Shown in pieces: positions 42,211 to 44,237 of a DNA stretch of 44,237 nucleotides. The position numbers and the translations under genes were made by a program. Within the stretch, counting starts at the first letter, position 1. The number at the start of each line of letters is the position of its first letter. Source of the stretch: Variovorax sp. YR752 (GTDB lineage Bacteria; Pseudomonadota; Gammaproteobacteria; Burkholderiales; Burkholderiaceae_C); NCBI GenBank assembly GCA_945860785.1, contig CAMATD010000011.1:1-44237 (forward strand), in the 5' to 3' direction. A model generated the notes under the pieces. That model did not search any database and had not been told where the DNA came from. It worked only from the letters and a program-made list of their open reading frames with translations.

Positions 42211-42612
42211 ATGGATCTGCGCAAACTCAAGACACTGATTGATCTGGTGTCCGAATCGAATATTTCAGAACTGGAAATCACCGAAACCGAAGGCAAGGTT
42301 CGCATCGTCAAGGGCGGCGGCGCTGCCCCGGTACAGTATGTGCAAACCCTGGCGGCGCCTCCTGCCGCCGCACCGGCTGGCCACGCGGTCAAGTCGCCCA
42401 TGGTGGGCATGTTCTATCGCTCGTCCAGCCCCGGCGCCGCAGCCTTCGTCGAAATCGGCAGCAAGGTGAACGAGGGCGACACGATCTGCATCATCGAAGC
42501 GATGAAGATCCTCAACGAAATCGAAGCGGACAAGTCCGGCACGATCACCCAGATCCTCGGTGAAAACGGGCAGGCGGTCGAATACGGCCAGCCGCTGTTC
42601 ATCATCGAGTGA
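42211..42612 (+). CDS. accB: AccB, biotin carboxyl carrier protein of acetyl-CoA carboxylase
   Basis: 133 residues, shorter than E. coli AccB (156). An N-terminal helix ([13 protein letters not shown]) is followed by a short Ala/Pro linker and the biotinyl domain with E-A-M-K-I; Lys99 receives biotin from BirA. It carries CO2 between AccC and the carboxyltransferase for malonyl-CoA synthesis. The leader contains a 23-bp palindrome, suggesting control. accC follows, with 2 nt between stop and ATG. Confidence 0.95.
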   Translation: MDLRKLKTLIDLVSESNISELEITETEGKVRIVKGGGAAPVQYVQTLAAPPAAAPAGHAVKSPMVGMFYRSSSPGAAAFVEIGSKVNEGDTICIIEAMKILNEIEADKSGTITQILGENGQAVEYGQPLFIIE

Positions 42613-42614
42613 CC

Positions 42615-43964
42615 ATGTTCAAGAAGATCCTGGTTGCAAACCGGGGGGAGATTGCCCTCCGGATTCAGCGCGCCTGCAGCGAGATGGGCATCAAGGCCGT
42701 GATGGTCTATTCCGAAGCCGATCGCGACGCCAAGTACGTCAAGCTGGCGCAGGAAGCCGTGTGCATCGGCCCGGCCCCCTCGGGGCAGAGCTATCTCAAC
42801 ATGCCGGCGATCATTTCGGCGGCCGAAGTGACGGACGCCGAAGCCATCCACCCCGGCTACGGCTTCCTGAGCGAGAACGCCAACTTTGCCGAGCGCGTGG
42901 AGCAGAGCGGTTTCCAGTTCATCGGCCCGACGCCGGACAACATCCGCACGATGGGCGACAAGGTGTCGGCCAAGCAGGCCATGATCAAGGCCGGCGTGCC
43001 TTGCGTGCCCGGCTCGGAGGGCGAGCTCTCCGACGACGCCGCCACCAACAAGCGCATTGCCCGTGCGATCGGCTACCCGGTCATCATCAAGGCGGCGGGC
43101 GGCGGCGGGGGCCGCGGCATGCGCGTGGTGCATACCGAGGCGGCACTGGTCAACGCGATCCAGATGACCAAGGCGGAAGCCGGCGCGGCCTTCAACAATT
43201 CGGCCGTGTACATGGAGAAATTCCTCCAGAACCCGCGCCACATCGAGATCCAGATCCTCGCCGACAAGCACAAGAACGCGGTCTACCTGGGCGAGCGCGA
43301 CTGCTCCATGCAGCGCCGCCACCAGAAGGTGATCGAGGAATCGCCGGCACCGGGCGTTCCGCGCAAGCTGATCGAGAAGATCGGCGAGCGCTGCGCTGCG
43401 GCCTGCAAGAAGATCGGCTACCGCGGTGCCGGCACCTTCGAGTTCCTCTACGAGAACGGCGAGTTCTACTTCATCGAGATGAACACGCGCGTGCAGGTGG
43501 CGCATCCGGTGACCGAGTTCACCACCGGCATCGACATCGTGAAGACGCAGATCATGGTGGCGGCCGGCGAGAAGCTGCCGTTCACGCAGCGTCAGATCGA
43601 GATGCGCGGCCACGCCATCGAGTGCCGAATCAACGCCGAAGACGCCTGGAAGTTCACGCCGTCGCCGGGGCGCATCACGATGTGGCACCCACCGGGTGGC
43701 CCTGGCGTTCGCGTCGATTCGCACGCGTACACCAACTACTTCGTGCCGCCGAACTACGACTCGATGATCGGCAAGATCATCGTCTACGGCGACACGCGCG
43801 AGCAGGCCATGGCGCGCATGCGCACCGCCCTCAATGAGACCGTGATCGAAGGCATCCAGACCAACATCCCGCTGCACCGCGAGCTGATGGTCGACGCCAA
43901 GTTCATGAGCGGTGGCACCAACATCCACTATTTGGAAGAGTGGCTCGCGGCGCACAAGCGCTGA
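42615..43964 (+). CDS. accC: AccC, biotin carboxylase subunit of acetyl-CoA carboxylase
   Basis: 449-residue ATP-grasp enzyme, the same length as E. coli AccC; it carboxylates the biotin of AccB. Start ATG 42615 gives [14 protein letters not shown]; a GTG at 42609 overlapping the accB stop is an alternative. The glycine-rich loop G-G-G-G-G-R-G-M-R, the H-Q-K-V-I-E-E-S-P segment and [14 protein letters not shown] are intact. Confidence 0.97.
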   Translation: MFKKILVANRGEIALRIQRACSEMGIKAVMVYSEADRDAKYVKLAQEAVCIGPAPSGQSYLNMPAIISAAEVTDAEAIHPGYGFLSENANFAERVEQSGFQFIGPTPDNIRTMGDKVSAKQAMIKAGVPCVPGSEGELSDDAATNKRIARAIGYPVIIKAAGGGGGRGMRVVHTEAALVNAIQMTKAEAGAAFNNSAVYMEKFLQNPRHIEIQILADKHKNAVYLGERDCSMQRRHQKVIEESPAPGVPRKLIEKIGERCAAACKKIGYRGAGTFEFLYENGEFYFIEMNTRVQVAHPVTEFTTGIDIVKTQIMVAAGEKLPFTQRQIEMRGHAIECRINAEDAWKFTPSPGRITMWHPPGGPGVRVDSHAYTNYFVPPNYDSMIGKIIVYGDTREQAMARMRTALNETVIEGIQTNIPLHRELMVDAKFMSGGTNIHYLEEWLAAHKR

Positions 43965-43980
43965 ACCGCTGCACGACGCC

Positions 43981-44237
43981 ATGTTCGAACTTCGCCTGAT
44001 GGCTCCGGAAGACCGGGTCGAAATGCTCAGCGATGCGCTCGACGCACTCGATGCGCTGAGCGTCTCGGTCGAGGATGCCGACGCGCAGACCGATGCCGAG
44101 CAGGCGCTGTGCGGCGAACCCGGCATGCCGCCGCCCAAGAAGGGCTGGCAGCGTTCGCGCGTGATCGCGCTGTTCCCCGACGAAGCGCTCGCCCAAGAGG
44201 CTGCGTCGGTGCTCGCGCTGCAGGACTTCTTCGAAGG
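43981..44237 (+). CDS. prmA: PrmA, ribosomal protein L11 methyltransferase (5' part only)
   Basis: The first 85 codons are visible; the gene runs off the right edge. The N-terminal L11-binding domain, M-F-E-L-R-L...[15 protein letters not shown], with [12 protein letters not shown] and [10 protein letters not shown], fits betaproteobacterial PrmA. The methyltransferase domain is outside. It starts 16 nt after accC, the usual neighbour in this family. Confidence 0.88.
   Translation, partial: MFELRLMAPEDRVEMLSDALDALDALSVSVEDADAQTDAEQALCGEPGMPPPKKGWQRSRVIALFPDEALAQEAASVLALQDFFE

Overview
The window is high-GC chromosomal DNA from a betaproteobacterium. Protein sequences, gene order and the D-N-P-R meso-diaminopimelate motif of MurE point to the family Comamonadaceae, most likely Variovorax or a close relative. 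This assignment comes from recognised sequence style, not from a database search. No phage, transposase, CRISPR, tRNA or rRNA gene is visible; this is core chromosome.

Layout. Positions 1-473 are the 3' end of hslU with a terminator-like hairpin. From 745 to 19853 lies a complete division and cell wall (dcw) cluster on the plus strand: mraZ, rsmH, ftsL, ftsI, murE, murF, mraY, murD, ftsW, murG, murC, ddl, ftsQ, ftsA, ftsZ, lpxC. Six gene pairs in it overlap by 4 nt (ATGA or GTGA) and six genes start with GTG. An array of four 10-bp AGTGS repeats in front of mraZ is a likely MraZ operator. Positions 19869-22982 hold a small membrane protein, an unknown acidic protein, and a divergent LysR regulator / SHMT-family enzyme pair. 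Positions 22984-31346 are mostly minus strand: ruvC, a CdsA-type cytidylyltransferase, a frameshifted PlsC-type acyltransferase, then (with a plus-strand DUF2809 gene between) a likely operon of a YqiA-type esterase, an RNase II-family exonuclease, a TonB-like protein and an in-frame aroE-mtgA fusion. Positions 31768-34316 encode a two-component system whose kinase is frameshifted. Then come rodA, tldD, a BamE-like lipoprotein candidate, and a DAHP synthase gene preceded by a Phe/Tyr-rich leader peptide and an intrinsic terminator. On the minus strand are mpl and a cupin gene. The right end holds an unknown gene, a TlpA-type thioredoxin, accB, accC and the start of prmA.

How it works together. 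Most of the window serves envelope growth: precursor synthesis (murC-F, ddl, mraY, murG), polymerisation (ftsW, ftsI, rodA, the MtgA domain), recycling (mpl), divisome proteins (ftsL, Q, A, Z), lipid A commitment (lpxC), phospholipid synthesis (cdsA, plsC) and fatty acid initiation (accBC). Aromatic amino acid synthesis (DAHP synthase, aroE) is the second theme.

Most unusual. MurD carries a roughly 190-residue acidic Pro/Ala/Glu/Val-rich insertion between its first two domains, with a 13-bp perfect hairpin closed by a GNRA-type loop inside the coding sequence. The PlsC-type acyltransferase has a comparable Ala/Pro-rich insertion, interrupted by a 10-bp tandem repeat exactly where the reading frame is lost. 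AroE and MtgA are one open frame. The DAHP synthase leader looks like a textbook attenuator. Apparent one-base losses in plsC and the kinase, and possibly in the response regulator, could be real mutations or residual sequencing errors; raw reads would decide.
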